From WTFY01 sp026713925 (lineage in GTDB: Bacteria > Pseudomonadota > Gammaproteobacteria > UBA4575), in the NCBI GenBank assembly GCA_963662355.1, contig OY759361.1, forward strand, positions 558,001 to 622,000: a DNA stretch of 64,000 bases. Reading direction: 5' to 3'. Shown one piece after another: positions 1-8,615 of this stretch. Numbering within the stretch: position 1 is the first letter of the stretch; every line of letters starts with the position of its first letter. A model generated the notes under the pieces. That model saw nothing but the letters and a program-made list of their open reading frames with translations. It had not been told where the DNA came from and made no database searches. Position numbers and translations under genes: made by a program.

Positions 1-66
1 ACGGCTGAGATAGCCGATACCGGTCGTGTGAAGATCGAAATACTTCGTTCTTTCGTCATTGGACAT
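1..66 (-). CDS. DUF3577 / STY4534-family ICE protein, N-terminal part
   Basis: The first 22 codons of a minus-strand gene that runs off the left edge. It starts MSNDERTKYFDLHTTGIG. The start codon (66-64) follows an AAGGAG ribosome site with good spacing. The YFDLHTTGIGYL opening is typical of the DUF3577 family (STY4534-like), single-stranded-DNA-associated proteins encoded in the replication module of SPI-7/PFGI-1-type integrative conjugative elements. It lies downstream of the PFL_4669-family gene in the same direction, as expected for that module. Recognised from memory of the family; only the N-terminus is visible. Confidence 0.7.
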   Translation of the reverse strand, partial: MSNDERTKYFDLHTTGIGYLSR

Positions 67-263
67 GATATCTACTCCTTGGTTGGATATTGCCGGGAGC
101 AGCACTTCCCTGACGGGACGCCTTGCCCGGCAGGGTGGTAAAAAACGGAGCCTTGCTCCGCCTGCTTGAAGATGGACCGGCGGCATGCGCCGCTGTGCAC
201 CGTCTCATGGTCCGGGGTGCCTGCTTTGCCACTGATATGCCGCAGTGGCCACGGACAAAATCT

Positions 264-1070
264 TCATTGCGGATCCGGGTCGGGCCGGTCCTGCGGGCCG
301 TCCTGCCCCGGGGGTTCGTCGCGCCGTGGCGCTCCGGGCGGTGCGACGGCCGCAGGGGCCAGGGCCTTGCGGGGCACCATCGGTGCACACCGCTCACCCG
401 AGACGACCTCCTGCGGCACCTCGCCCATCGCCTGGCAGGCAGCCCTGCTTTCACTGTGCCCGCAGCGCAGGGCCTCGCGGTCGGCACCCGTGAGCTTGTA
501 GCGTTGCGCAATCATGAAGGTGGCGCGCAGCCTGCGGGCACAGCTGTCCAGCACTTCATCCCGGTGGCGACTGTCCAGCAGCCCGGTGTGGCTCGCGGTC
601 AGGATCCGGCATACCAGCGCATCGTATTCCGCCAGCAGGCGTGCGCCCTGGTAGGCATAGGGGCTTGCGAACTGCAGCAGCACCCGGCACGGGCGCAGGG
701 ATTCGGCCAGGGAGACCTCCATTCCGCCTGCCGGCTGCGCCAGCAGGTGATCCAGGTCCTGCTTCCAGTTGCGGATACAGTCCCCGGTCGCATCCAGCGC
801 GTCGCAGACCTTGATCAGCCACCAGTCGGCCCAGGGGTCGTCATCGCGCGCCGCCTGCCAGATGATGCGCAGGCGCTCGGCAAATCCGACCAGCCCGATG
901 ATGGGTGCCCGGGCAGGGCTGCCTTCGCGCCCGTAGATGAGCTGGTGGGCCTGGCGGGTCTGCACGGTCAGCCAGACCTGGCTGCGCAGCACGCCCGGCT
1001 GCTTCGAGGCCTTGGCCCGCGTGTCCGCAGGGGGGGCATCGGGCTGGGCGTTCAGGGATTCCAGGTTCAT
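264..1070 (-). CDS. ICE protein, PFL_4669 family (TIGR03761-like)
   Basis: A 268-residue protein when started at MNLESLNAQP. That start is preferred because an AAAGGA site lies just upstream; a longer frame to 1214 has no such site. The core (SQVWLTVQTRQAHQLIYGRE, GLVGFAERLRIIW, DDPWADWWLIKVCDAL) is typical of the PFL_4669 family, conserved proteins of unknown biochemical role in PFGI-1-class conjugative elements. The C-terminal 60 residues are Pro/Arg/Asp-rich and look disordered. It follows the DUF2857 gene in the same direction, about 270 bases away. Family assignment is fairly sure, function unknown. Confidence 0.75.
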   Translation of the reverse strand: MNLESLNAQPDAPPADTRAKASKQPGVLRSQVWLTVQTRQAHQLIYGREGSPARAPIIGLVGFAERLRIIWQAARDDDPWADWWLIKVCDALDATGDCIRNWKQDLDHLLAQPAGGMEVSLAESLRPCRVLLQFASPYAYQGARLLAEYDALVCRILTASHTGLLDSRHRDEVLDSCARRLRATFMIAQRYKLTGADREALRCGHSESRAACQAMGEVPQEVVSGERCAPMVPRKALAPAAVAPPGAPRRDEPPGQDGPQDRPDPDPQ

Positions 1071-1342
1071 GTGCGAGGGGTCCTTTTCCTGTCCGGTGGT
1101 TGGTCGCGCTATGAACCCACGTCGGGGCCGGGCAGGCAAGCAGGAATCCGTACGCCAGGTGTCGCGGTTCGGGGCTTTTCGCCCCTGGGCCGCAAGGCCT
1201 GCGGCGCGGGCCACCCTTCACATCGCCAGTGTGGTTACCGGGTAACCACACTGTTGGCTTCAGGATTGGTGCGTAAGGTGCTGTTTTGTCGTCAGGCCCG
1301 GACAGCCTGTACAGCGAGACCTGTGACGGGGCGGATCCCGGG

Positions 1343-1948
1343 TTACGGGAGACCGCCCTGGGGGTCGGCCTTTCGGGCGGGGGCAGCCCCCGGCATTCCG
1401 CTCTCGATCCAGCGCCGGGTCAGGGTCCAGATGGCGCGCATCGGCACGCCGGTCTCCTCGAACAGCTCCAGGTACTCCTCGGCGCTGAGCAGGTCCGGAT
1501 CATCCGGGTCGACCCGCCTGGTCCAGGCCTCCCACAGGCGGTGCGAACTCTGCTCGTCCGGCTCCGGGGGCCGGCCGACGGTCGGCTCGACCGCAAGGGT
1601 CCGGCGCAGGCGGCTGTATTCGCGTGCATTCAGGCCGAACAGGGTCTGTACCATCTCCCGGGGCGCATCCCGGGCCACCAGTGAATACACCAGCTCCTCG
1701 GATTTCCTGCGCTTGCGTATGTGATCGACCATCGGCCAGTACACCTGCCGGTTCAGCGCGACCTTGAGGCAGTGCGCGCGCAGGGATTCGATCCGGCACA
1801 GGTCCATCAGGTTCATGTCGTGCAGCACCTCGATCTCGCGAGCCCCGAACTTCATGTTGCGCAAGGCCACCAGATCACCTTCGCCGAGACAGCGCACGGC
1901 ATACATGAGCACAGCTCCCACCAGCTCGGCTTCCTTGCTTCCTTTCAT
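1343..1948 (-). CDS. DUF2857-family ICE protein (STY4526-like)
   Basis: About 201 residues starting MKGSKEAELVGAVL. This start is chosen because its ATG overlaps the parB stop (ATGA) and sits after a GGGAGGAA ribosome site; a frame starting five codons earlier is less likely. The protein has a helical N-terminal half with LHDMNLMDLCRIESL and a region resembling DUF2857 proteins of conjugative islands, then an acidic region (PDDPDLLSAEEYLELFEE). The family belongs to the replication/partition module of SPI-7-type elements and its function is not known. Translational coupling to parB is likely from the overlap. Confidence 0.65.
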   Translation of the reverse strand: MKGSKEAELVGAVLMYAVRCLGEGDLVALRNMKFGAREIEVLHDMNLMDLCRIESLRAHCLKVALNRQVYWPMVDHIRKRRKSEELVYSLVARDAPREMVQTLFGLNAREYSRLRRTLAVEPTVGRPPEPDEQSSHRLWEAWTRRVDPDDPDLLSAEEYLELFEETGVPMRAIWTLTRRWIESGMPGAAPARKADPQGGLP

Positions 1949-3516
1949 GACAATTCCTCCCATATGTTTTTCCCGGCCTCAAAGGCAGCGTGACGGATCC
2001 GCCGGTAGGTATCCATCAGCCGGACCAGATTATTCCAGTCTTGTTCGTGTAGCGAGGACCACAGGCGATATCCCGTGTGTCCGGGATCGGGTACAGGCAC
2101 CCTTTCCAGCAGCCAGGCGGGATCGTGGTCTTCAAGGGCCGTGCGCAGCACGGAGTCGAGCGGCAGCTCGCAGGCCACTGCAGCACGGGGTGCGACCGTC
2201 ATTTCCGAACACGCTGCAAGCTGCCACCAGAGCAGGCTGACCCGCTCCGCGCAATCCCCGTGCAGGGACTCGCCTGCCTGCAGGTCCGGCACATCGCACA
2301 GGATGTATCCCAGGCCCCGGCCCGCCAGCGGCGCCACCAGTTCACCGATGCCGTGTCGCCGGGCCAGGCCCTGTGCCAGGGTCCAGGCCTGGTTGCGAAG
2401 GGTGTCAAGGTCAGGGCCGTCAGGCGCCGTGGCGAGCGCCTGGCTGGCCAGTTCATACGGAAGGTCCCGGTGCGGGGCAGGCCGTGGCGGGGCATCGCAC
2501 CCGTGTGTGCGGCCCGCATCATGCCCCGCAGCCGCGCCCTCCCCGTCCTGCGGTCCGGGTGTGCTCGCGCCAGGCTCTGCGGCCCCGGGGCCCGGGTCGC
2601 ATCGTGCATCGGGGGGGCGTTGCGGGACAGGTTCGGGATCGGGGTCGGGTTCGGGGAATTCCACCTCACGCCCCTCGATTTCACCATCCAGTGCCATGCG
2701 CACGAAATGGATGCTGAATTCCGCCTCCTGTGCAATCTCGACCTCCAGCGCACCCTGCAGCGCATCGGTATCCCAGTCCGGCCCGTCGTAACGCCGGCAC
2801 AGGGAGGCAAACAGCATGTCGAATTCACCCTCGCTCTCCGGGCAATACCGCTGCCAGAGCGCCCCGGTACAGCGTTCCAGGGCCCGTATCCTTCCCACCT
2901 GGCGCCAGCCTAGACCGGCCTCGAGCGCATGGGGAATCAGGGGCAGCAGGGTGATTACGGCATACTCCATCTGCGAGATCCGGCTGTGGCTGATACTGTA
3001 CCCGGCATTGCGCAGCTCGGCCTCGAGCCTTCTCTGCGAGACCCGGATACCGAGCTCCTCACCGAGCAGGGCCTTGGCCTCATGGACGGCCCGCGCCCGG
3101 TCAATCAGGGTGAGGTGGCCGCGAAGATCATTCTCCATGAGGTGGGCCAGCAGTACGTCGGACTCCCGGGTCCAGGGCCGCAGCAGGCAGTGAATCCGGG
3201 AAAAGCGTGCCTCGCCGGTCTCCTCGTACAGCTCCTTGAGAATCCGCAGGCGGGTATTGCCCCCGGCGTGGACCACGTAATCGCGCTCGCCCGGCCGGCA
3301 GGTAATGGCCAGGAGCTGGTCCATGCCGCGTGCACGGATCGATGCCTTGATACGCCCGTATTCGGGGTTTTCACCGCGGCGCGGATTGCGCTCGTAGACC
3401 CGGATGCGCGTGACCTCCACCTGCAGGGGGGTCGATGCATCGGGCTCGCGAGTAGCCGGCAGGGCTACGCGCCCGGTCGGATGCAAGGTTTCTTGTGTGT
3501 CAACTCGGAAATCCAT
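1945..3516 (-). CDS. ParB-family protein of an integrative conjugative element
   Basis: A 523-residue ParB-like protein. Residues about 35-130 form the ParB N-terminal (sulfiredoxin-like) domain, with VYERNPRRGENPEY, then GGNTRLRILKEL where canonical ParB has GERRxRA, then MENDLRGHLTLIDRA. A helix-turn-helix follows (about 140-190, VSQRRLEAELRNAGYSISHSRISQMEY). The C-terminal half contains a Pro/Asp-rich linker and a further domain. Architecture and length match the PFGI-1-class ICE ParB family rather than chromosomal ParB (about 300 residues). It heads the operon with the DUF2857, PFL_4669 and DUF3577 genes. The usual parA and dnaB-like helicase genes of this module are not upstream. Confidence 0.8.
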   Translation of the reverse strand: MDFRVDTQETLHPTGRVALPATREPDASTPLQVEVTRIRVYERNPRRGENPEYGRIKASIRARGMDQLLAITCRPGERDYVVHAGGNTRLRILKELYEETGEARFSRIHCLLRPWTRESDVLLAHLMENDLRGHLTLIDRARAVHEAKALLGEELGIRVSQRRLEAELRNAGYSISHSRISQMEYAVITLLPLIPHALEAGLGWRQVGRIRALERCTGALWQRYCPESEGEFDMLFASLCRRYDGPDWDTDALQGALEVEIAQEAEFSIHFVRMALDGEIEGREVEFPEPDPDPEPVPQRPPDARCDPGPGAAEPGASTPGPQDGEGAAAGHDAGRTHGCDAPPRPAPHRDLPYELASQALATAPDGPDLDTLRNQAWTLAQGLARRHGIGELVAPLAGRGLGYILCDVPDLQAGESLHGDCAERVSLLWWQLAACSEMTVAPRAAVACELPLDSVLRTALEDHDPAWLLERVPVPDPGHTGYRLWSSLHEQDWNNLVRLMDTYRRIRHAAFEAGKNIWEELS

Positions 3517-4271
3517 TCCAACAGGATTCCTTCAGCCGGTTTCTTGTCAGTCCCGGCAATGCGTCCTGACTGTCCGGGTCCGTACCCTTTCACCTGCAAT
3601 CAGGACTGGTTTTCGTAGTAGGTCTGAAAAATGTATCACTGCATTCACCCGGAGGCAATGGTAATTGCACATCACGATGCTAAGTGACGGGCGGCCCGGT
3701 CAACAAAAAACGCAACCGGTGCCTGTTCCGGTTTTTGAATTCCGGGCCGCCCGCGGCCGGATCCGGGTCGTTGAACGGGTTCACCTGTCCGCTGCGGCAC
3801 CGGAGATTCCTGCCCGGCCGGACAGATGCCCGGGACACAGGACTTTCCCTGCCTGGAGTGCTATTGTGACGGAGTATTTCGTCAAAATAATATGACCTGG
3901 CCCGCAGGGTGTCTGCTCACACGGCGGTGTGCCCACCATATGGTCGATGCGACAAAAAAAACGGGGCAGGATTCATGCAAAAAAACCGCACAAACCCTCC
4001 CGAAATATTTGCGATCTGTTGTAATTTAACAGCAGAAATTGCTTGACTTGAAAGGATATAACGGGCAGGGTGTCACATAAATGCAACGTTTGTTGTATTT
4101 GTGATGTGGAGTTGGCAAGGATTGCTGACTTTGCATCTCTATGTGAGACTGATGGTGCGAAGGGAGGGAAGCGCTGGTTATTTTGATCAGGCATGAGCGG
4201 TCTCTTTTTGAGGAAAATTACTCGAGTTATTTTCTTTGTTTTAACGATATTAACGAATGAGGAGTATCTTC
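3517..4271. other. Intergenic region between parB and the porin
   Basis: 755 bases between two divergently transcribed genes. The parB side holds the long nested inverted repeat listed separately. From about 3890 the sequence becomes AT-rich with A and T runs, and probably carries the porin promoter and leader. I see no credible coding region; short frames here have no ribosome sites or family resemblance. This is also where the conjugative-element sequence gives way to other DNA, so an element boundary may lie here, but I found no att-like direct repeat. Confidence 0.5.
3688..3753. repeat. Nested inverted repeat upstream of parB
   Basis: Perfect 12-base arms CGGGCGGCCCGG (3688-3699) and CCGGGCCGCCCG (3742-3753) flank 42 bases. 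Those 42 bases contain a second dyad, AACCGG/CCGGTT, bordered by an A run and a T run. The whole could fold into one long two-step hairpin. It lies about 170 bases upstream of the parB start. It could be a centromere-like or operator site, a replication or transfer hairpin, or a relic of a mobile element. The sequence shows the dyad only; function is inference. Confidence 0.6.
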
Positions 4272-5636
4272 ATGAAAGTTAAATTGACAGGAGCCGCACT
4301 TGCGCTAGGCCTGATGATGCTGCCGGTGGCATCGTTTGCCGGAGGTGTAGGGGGCGGCAACGCTAATTCCAACTGGACGATCTACGGTTGGCAGAACTGG
4401 TCGCTTGATTTCAGATCGCACGATACTACAAGCTTGGATGGCTCGAATAGAGAGCGGGACGTAATCCAGATGAACAACGAGGCAGCCAACCTTGGTTTTG
4501 CAGCCTCTATTGATACGGGCGTATCAGTGGCCGGCACGCCTTTGAAGGCCAACTTCCAGTGTGAGCAGTTCACGCTTTGGAACCGTTTGTCCAACTTCAA
4601 CCATTACGGCTGGTGTAACCGGAACAGCAAGCTGGGGCTCAGCGGTCCTTGGGGTGAAGTCATGTTCTCAAGCTGGCTGACACCGTACAACGAGGTCACC
4701 GCACAGTGGATTGACCCGTTCTACGATGCGGGCAGCCACACGCACTCCACCCTGCTGGGCACCATGGGTTGGGGTCCGAACTACAACAACACCGGGTTTG
4801 ACTACGGCGGCTATGGTGCCGACGTTGGCGGCCAAGGCTTCATGCGACGTAAGGACAACCTCTGGCAGTGGTTCTCACCCAACTGGGGTGGGCTGCAAAT
4901 GCGCGTTGGTTGGTCGAACAACAGCCGGTGGTCCAGCGATGAGTCAGAAGTCGTGGATAGCGCGGGCAATATGCACGAGTTAGACCCACAGATACTGTCT
5001 ATTGGCATCGCGTATACCACGACTATCAACGAAACGGACGAGTTGTGGATAGCCCTTGGTTATCAGCAGCACGATGAATTTGCGGCTGCGGAATTAGCCT
5101 GTGCAGATTCGGATGACCAGACTATTCGCTATGCGGCACGTTACATTCATGACTGGGGCAACGGGCATAGCACCCGCCTGTCCTGGGCATATGAAGAGAT
5201 GGAGTATGACTGGGAGTACTGCGCAGAAGGCGGTGCTGGGCCGTATGCACTTGTTCAGAACTTGCAAGGACAGACAGGTATGGTTGATCTCGAACGTGAT
5301 GCTTGGCTGATTTCCGGCAAGCACAACTTCCCGGGACCGTGGGACTTTCGTTTCATGTACCAGGATGCGGATGACTATGACTGCGGAGCCAGTATGATGA
5401 ACGTAACTGGTGGTGTATCTAACAATTGTGGAGGCATCAGCGAGAACAGTTCCGGTGCCGAGGCAATATCTTTGGGGCTTTACTACACCATGCCAGCAGG
5501 TACCGAACTGCGGTTTGTCTGGGGTGAAGTCGACAATGACAGCAACTCCAAGAACGGATTTGGAATCGGTTCTGAAGGAGTTCGAGCTGGCGGTACAGAG
5601 GAAAGCATCCAGTTTGGTATGGTACAGTGGTTCTAA
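4272..5636 (+). CDS. Outer-membrane porin (Gram-negative trimeric-porin type)
   Basis: A 454-residue exported beta-barrel. The start at 4272 is preferred over an ATG 15 bases upstream, because GAGGAG precedes it at good spacing and it yields a clean signal peptide (MKVKLTGAAL..ASFA, cut near residue 23). Alternating aromatic/polar strands follow (NWTIYGWQNWSLDF, LKANFQCEQF, LGLSGPWGEVMF) and the protein ends in QWF, the terminal-Phe barrel signal recognised by the BAM complex. The pattern FQCEQF..SKLGLSGPWGE resembles proteobacterial general-diffusion porins. A strong terminator follows at 5696. A broken inverted copy lies at 7295-8523. Confidence 0.8.
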   Translation: MKVKLTGAALALGLMMLPVASFAGGVGGGNANSNWTIYGWQNWSLDFRSHDTTSLDGSNRERDVIQMNNEAANLGFAASIDTGVSVAGTPLKANFQCEQFTLWNRLSNFNHYGWCNRNSKLGLSGPWGEVMFSSWLTPYNEVTAQWIDPFYDAGSHTHSTLLGTMGWGPNYNNTGFDYGGYGADVGGQGFMRRKDNLWQWFSPNWGGLQMRVGWSNNSRWSSDESEVVDSAGNMHELDPQILSIGIAYTTTINETDELWIALGYQQHDEFAAAELACADSDDQTIRYAARYIHDWGNGHSTRLSWAYEEMEYDWEYCAEGGAGPYALVQNLQGQTGMVDLERDAWLISGKHNFPGPWDFRFMYQDADDYDCGASMMNVTGGVSNNCGGISENSSGAEAISLGLYYTMPAGTELRFVWGEVDNDSNSKNGFGIGSEGVRAGGTEESIQFGMVQWF

Positions 5637-5695
5637 CGAACCTCTGAAGCAAGCTGGACCTTGGCCTTCTAGTACCAAGGTTCTCTAGGAACTAA

Positions 5696-5726
5696 AGCAG
5701 GTGCCTTCGGGCACCTGCTTTTTTTT
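5696..5726 (+). terminator. Rho-independent terminator of the porin gene
   Basis: A perfect 10-bp stem AGCAGGTGCC/GGCACCTGCT with a TTCG tetraloop, followed directly by a run of T. The same stem, inverted, follows the porin copy at 7205-7228, so the terminator was duplicated with the gene. Confidence 0.9.
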
Positions 5727-5881
5727 GCACGCTCCTTTTCCGTCGCGGCACAGCATCCTGCTGAAATTCTCCAGATGACAGCATTTCTGTACCTGTAAGC
5801 CGGACAGTGCGGCAGAAGTCGCAAGTGCCATGGCCCACTTACGGGAGGTATCTCGCGATAGGCATTGCATAATACCCGTTA

Positions 5882-5908
5882 AAATTGTGTAATACGGGCA
5901 CACAATTT
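5882..5908. promoter_or_regulatory. Inverted repeat just upstream of the 5926 gene
   Basis: Perfect 9-base arms AAATTGTGT and ACACAATTT separated by 9 bases, ending 17 bases before the start codon. Size and position suit a repressor operator or a leader hairpin covering the ribosome site. No regulator was identified. Confidence 0.4.
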
Positions 5909-5925
5909 CCTCAACCATCTAATTC

Positions 5926-6693
5926 ATGCTGATCAGACAGATTCCCTTGCTAAGCTGCCTGCTGCTTTGCCTGCCGGGCATTGGCTTTTCCGCCTGCGAC
6001 CAGGAAGACGTGAAGTTCTACTTGGACAAGGGGTTCACTCAAGACCAGATCACCCAGTTATGTGCAGGATCCAAGACCGAGGTTCCCGACTATACGCCGT
6101 ATCAGCAACAGGTGATTATCTATCAACAGGGAGAAGAGGCCCCCGGCATCAGGGACGGTTTTACGCGCGAGGAGAGAATGGCCATCAAGGAGCTGCAGAC
6201 AGGTGCTGACGTAGTAGGCCTGACCGTCGATCAGGATTCGATCCAGTACACGGTCAAGGTATGCCTGGCGGTACAGGAGGGCAAGGAATACAGCCGGCGT
6301 TTCAAGGCCTGTCCCGAGGTATTCTACAGGGTGTTACGCTCGGGACTGACGGCCGTAGCTTCCGGTAAGCAGTTTGGTGCATTCGGGCAAAGCTCGATCA
6401 CGATTGAAGGCATCGTCCATACCGATCCCAAGCAGGACTTCGACGACTATCCTCTACAATTCAGGCAACAACTGCAGCGCCATTTCAACTGGAAGACCAG
6501 AGGAAACAAGACCCGGATACCGGTCCGCGGCAACTACTCAGTTCCCAAACTCGTCGAATCGCTGCAAGTCCTGTCCAAGGCTTCAGACCCCAGCCTCAAG
6601 CTGGCCCAGCAGGAAACAGATGGGGAAAATCAGGCAGAAGAAGAGCAAGAGCCCGTAAAGAAAAAGAAACGCTGGTGGAACCCGTTTGACTGA
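5926..6693 (+). CDS. Exported protein of unknown function with basic WWNPF tail
   Basis: 255 residues with a Sec signal peptide (MLIRQIPLLSCLLLCLPGIGFSA). The mature protein opens with a short Cys-bounded helical motif, CDQEDVKFYLDKGFTQDQITQLC broken into CDQEDVKFYL and KGFTQDQITQLC, likely a disulfide-closed helix pair. A middle domain (about 85-200) carries two further Cys (VCLAVQ, KACPEVF). The end is acidic then basic (EEEQEPVKKKKRWWNPFD). I do not recognise a named family. It probably acts in the periplasm or at the envelope. It stands alone after the porin terminator with its own dyad upstream. Confidence 0.7.
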   Translation: MLIRQIPLLSCLLLCLPGIGFSACDQEDVKFYLDKGFTQDQITQLCAGSKTEVPDYTPYQQQVIIYQQGEEAPGIRDGFTREERMAIKELQTGADVVGLTVDQDSIQYTVKVCLAVQEGKEYSRRFKACPEVFYRVLRSGLTAVASGKQFGAFGQSSITIEGIVHTDPKQDFDDYPLQFRQQLQRHFNWKTRGNKTRIPVRGNYSVPKLVESLQVLSKASDPSLKLAQQETDGENQAEEEQEPVKKKKRWWNPFD

Positions 6694-6915
6694 CAATCAC
6701 TTGTTCAACCCAGAGAACAAGTAGTTTCCAATTCCGCATTACGCACCAAGGTTGCAGCTTGTGTGACACCAGGGAAGATCCCTCTAATCAAGTCAGAATT
6801 TCACACAAACCCTGACCGGTTATAGGTTGCGGACTCTCCATGCACTTGACAGTGGCCCAGGTCAGTTCTGAGTGTAATGCAAGCAACAAGTACTGACTAG
6901 CGTTCACTCTGAGGA

Positions 6916-7158
6916 TCAGGCCGTCTCGAACCTGTCGATATTGATTTCAACGGTGCGTACGTGGGCCTGCCAGAGATCATAAGCCATCTGCACACCCGGC
7001 CAAGTTTCGGACGTCGAGCCAAACGCCCTGAACAAACGAATCACCATCCCGGTGAAAATTCCTGCTTTTTCATTGACCAACTAGGGTGGGGTCTGGTGGG
7101 CAACACCAATGCCTTCAGCGGCCCGGGTCACAAACAGGTCGACCTCTCCTTTACGCCG
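6916..7158 (-). pseudogene. HigA/VapI-type antitoxin relic
   Basis: Reading the minus strand gives RAAEGIGVAHQTPP, an in-frame TAG, then LVNEKAGIF..MVIRLFRAFGS and QMAYDLWQAHVR, ending DRFETA before a TGA at 6916. This follows the HigA antitoxin pattern (EAAEALGVSRQ..SRLVNGKAGISPEMAIRLSKAFG..MQMAYDLWQA). The N-terminal part of the HTH and any start codon are missing, and the internal stop lies in the recognition region. No HigB toxin gene remains nearby. A clear decayed fragment. Confidence 0.75.
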
Positions 7159-7196
7159 TCTGCTGGGCCAGAAAAGTTCAGCAACAGCAGTGCCGC

Positions 7197-7228
7197 AAAA
7201 AAAAAGCAGGTGCCCGAAGGCACCTGCT
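7197..7228 (-). terminator. Terminator of the inverted porin copy
   Basis: Read on the minus strand, AGCAGGTGCC..GGCACCTGCT with a four-base loop followed by nine T. It is the same hairpin as at 5696 and lies just after the end of the porin copy. Confidence 0.85.
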
Positions 7229-7294
7229 CGCGTTGTGTTTTCAGGAAAGTCCCTAATCCTGGAAAACACGCTGCAGTCTGGAAATCCTATACTC

Positions 7295-8523
7295 CTAGAA
7301 CCACTGTACAACACCGAATTGGAAGCTTTCTTCCTTTTTACCGGGTGCTACAGTCGCAAAGTCAGTAGTACCACCACTTATGCCAAAACCGTTCCTGGAG
7401 TTCGCATCGTTGTCCACTTCACCGTAGACCATGCGCAGTTCAGTACCGGCTGGCAGGGTGTAGTATAGACCAACTGAGAAGGCTTCAGCACCTGAACTGC
7501 TTTCAGATATTCCGCCGCAGTTCAGGCCGTCAGTTGCATTATCCATGTCTCCACAATCGAAGTCATCCGCTTCCATGTACATGAATCTGAAGTCCAGTGG
7601 ACCCGGAAAGTCGTGCTTGCCGGAAACCAGCCAGGCATCCCGTTCAAAGTCGACCACTCCACCTGTTGTGTGATATGCAAATGGCCCACCACCACCTTGC
7701 ATTCCGGCTGTGTCGTCATCTAAATCCTTAGTACAGCCATCCCAGTCATACTCCATGTCTTCATACGCCCAGGACAGGCGGGTGCTGTGCCCGTTACCCC
7801 AGTCATGGGTGTAGCGTGCTGCAATGCGCATGGTCTCGTCATTGGAGTCTGCGCAAGCCAAAGATACTGCTGCGAATTCGTCATGTTCCTGGTAGCCAAA
7901 GCCCAGCCACAACTCATCCGTCTCGTTGATTGCGGTGGTATACGCAATGCCGACTGACAAGATTGTAGGATCTAGGTCACCATCTGGACCCGCATCCTCG
8001 GAAGCAAACTTGTTATTGTTCGACCAGCCAACGCGCATGTGCAGGCCACCCCAGTTGGGTGAAAACCACTGGAATAGGTTGTCTTTGCGGCGCATGAAAC
8101 CCTGGCCGCTAACACCATCGCCGTAACCGCCGTGGTCAAACCCGGTGTTACCATAGCTGGGGCCCCATCCCACATTGCCTAGCAGGGTGGAGTGCGTGTG
8201 ACTTCCCGCATCGTAGAACGGGTCAATCCACTGTGCGGTGACCTCGTTGTACGGTGTCAGCCAGCCTGAGAACATGACTTCACCCCAGGGACCGCTGAGT
8301 CCCAGCTTGCTGTTCCGGCTGCACCAGTTGGAGTGGTTGAAGTTGGCAATACGGTTAAAGAATGTGAACTGCTCGCACTGGAAGTTGGCTTTCACTGGAG
8401 TGCCAGCCACTGAAACCCCCGTGTCGATGGTGGCCGCGAAACCAATGTTGGCCGCCTCGTTGTCCATTCTGATCTGATCCCTCTCTCCGGCATCTGTGTC
8501 GACTGATCTGAAATCCGAATGCC
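7295..8523 (-). pseudogene. Porin paralogue, 5'-deleted
   Basis: From 8467 down, the minus strand encodes 390 residues closely similar to the 4272 porin (FQCEQF, SKLGLSGPWGEVMF, WIDPFYDAGSHTHSTLLG, ending QFGVVQWF). Similarity continues in frame above the first ATG (WHSDFRSVDT..GERDQIRMDNE against SLDFRSHDTT..RERDVIQMNNE), then meets a TAA inside a GAGGAGGTATAA ribosome-site-like stretch. The start codon, signal peptide and first strand are therefore gone through a deletion of roughly 130 bases. Without a signal peptide the protein could not reach the outer membrane. The inverted orientation relative to the intact copy offers substrate for inversion or repair by recombination. Confidence 0.75.
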
Positions 8524-8615
8524 AGCAGCTTTATACCTCCTCAGTTTGCCTTTTCTTTCAATCATTTATGTTATACGAGGCACCCCATGCAGGCTCCCTC
8601 GTGAGTTTTGCGTAA

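Noticed and set aside
1782..1800. GGATTCGATCCGG, reminiscent of a tRNA T-arm
   Set aside because: It lies inside the DUF2857 coding region and no cloverleaf can be built around it; no tRNA was found in the window.
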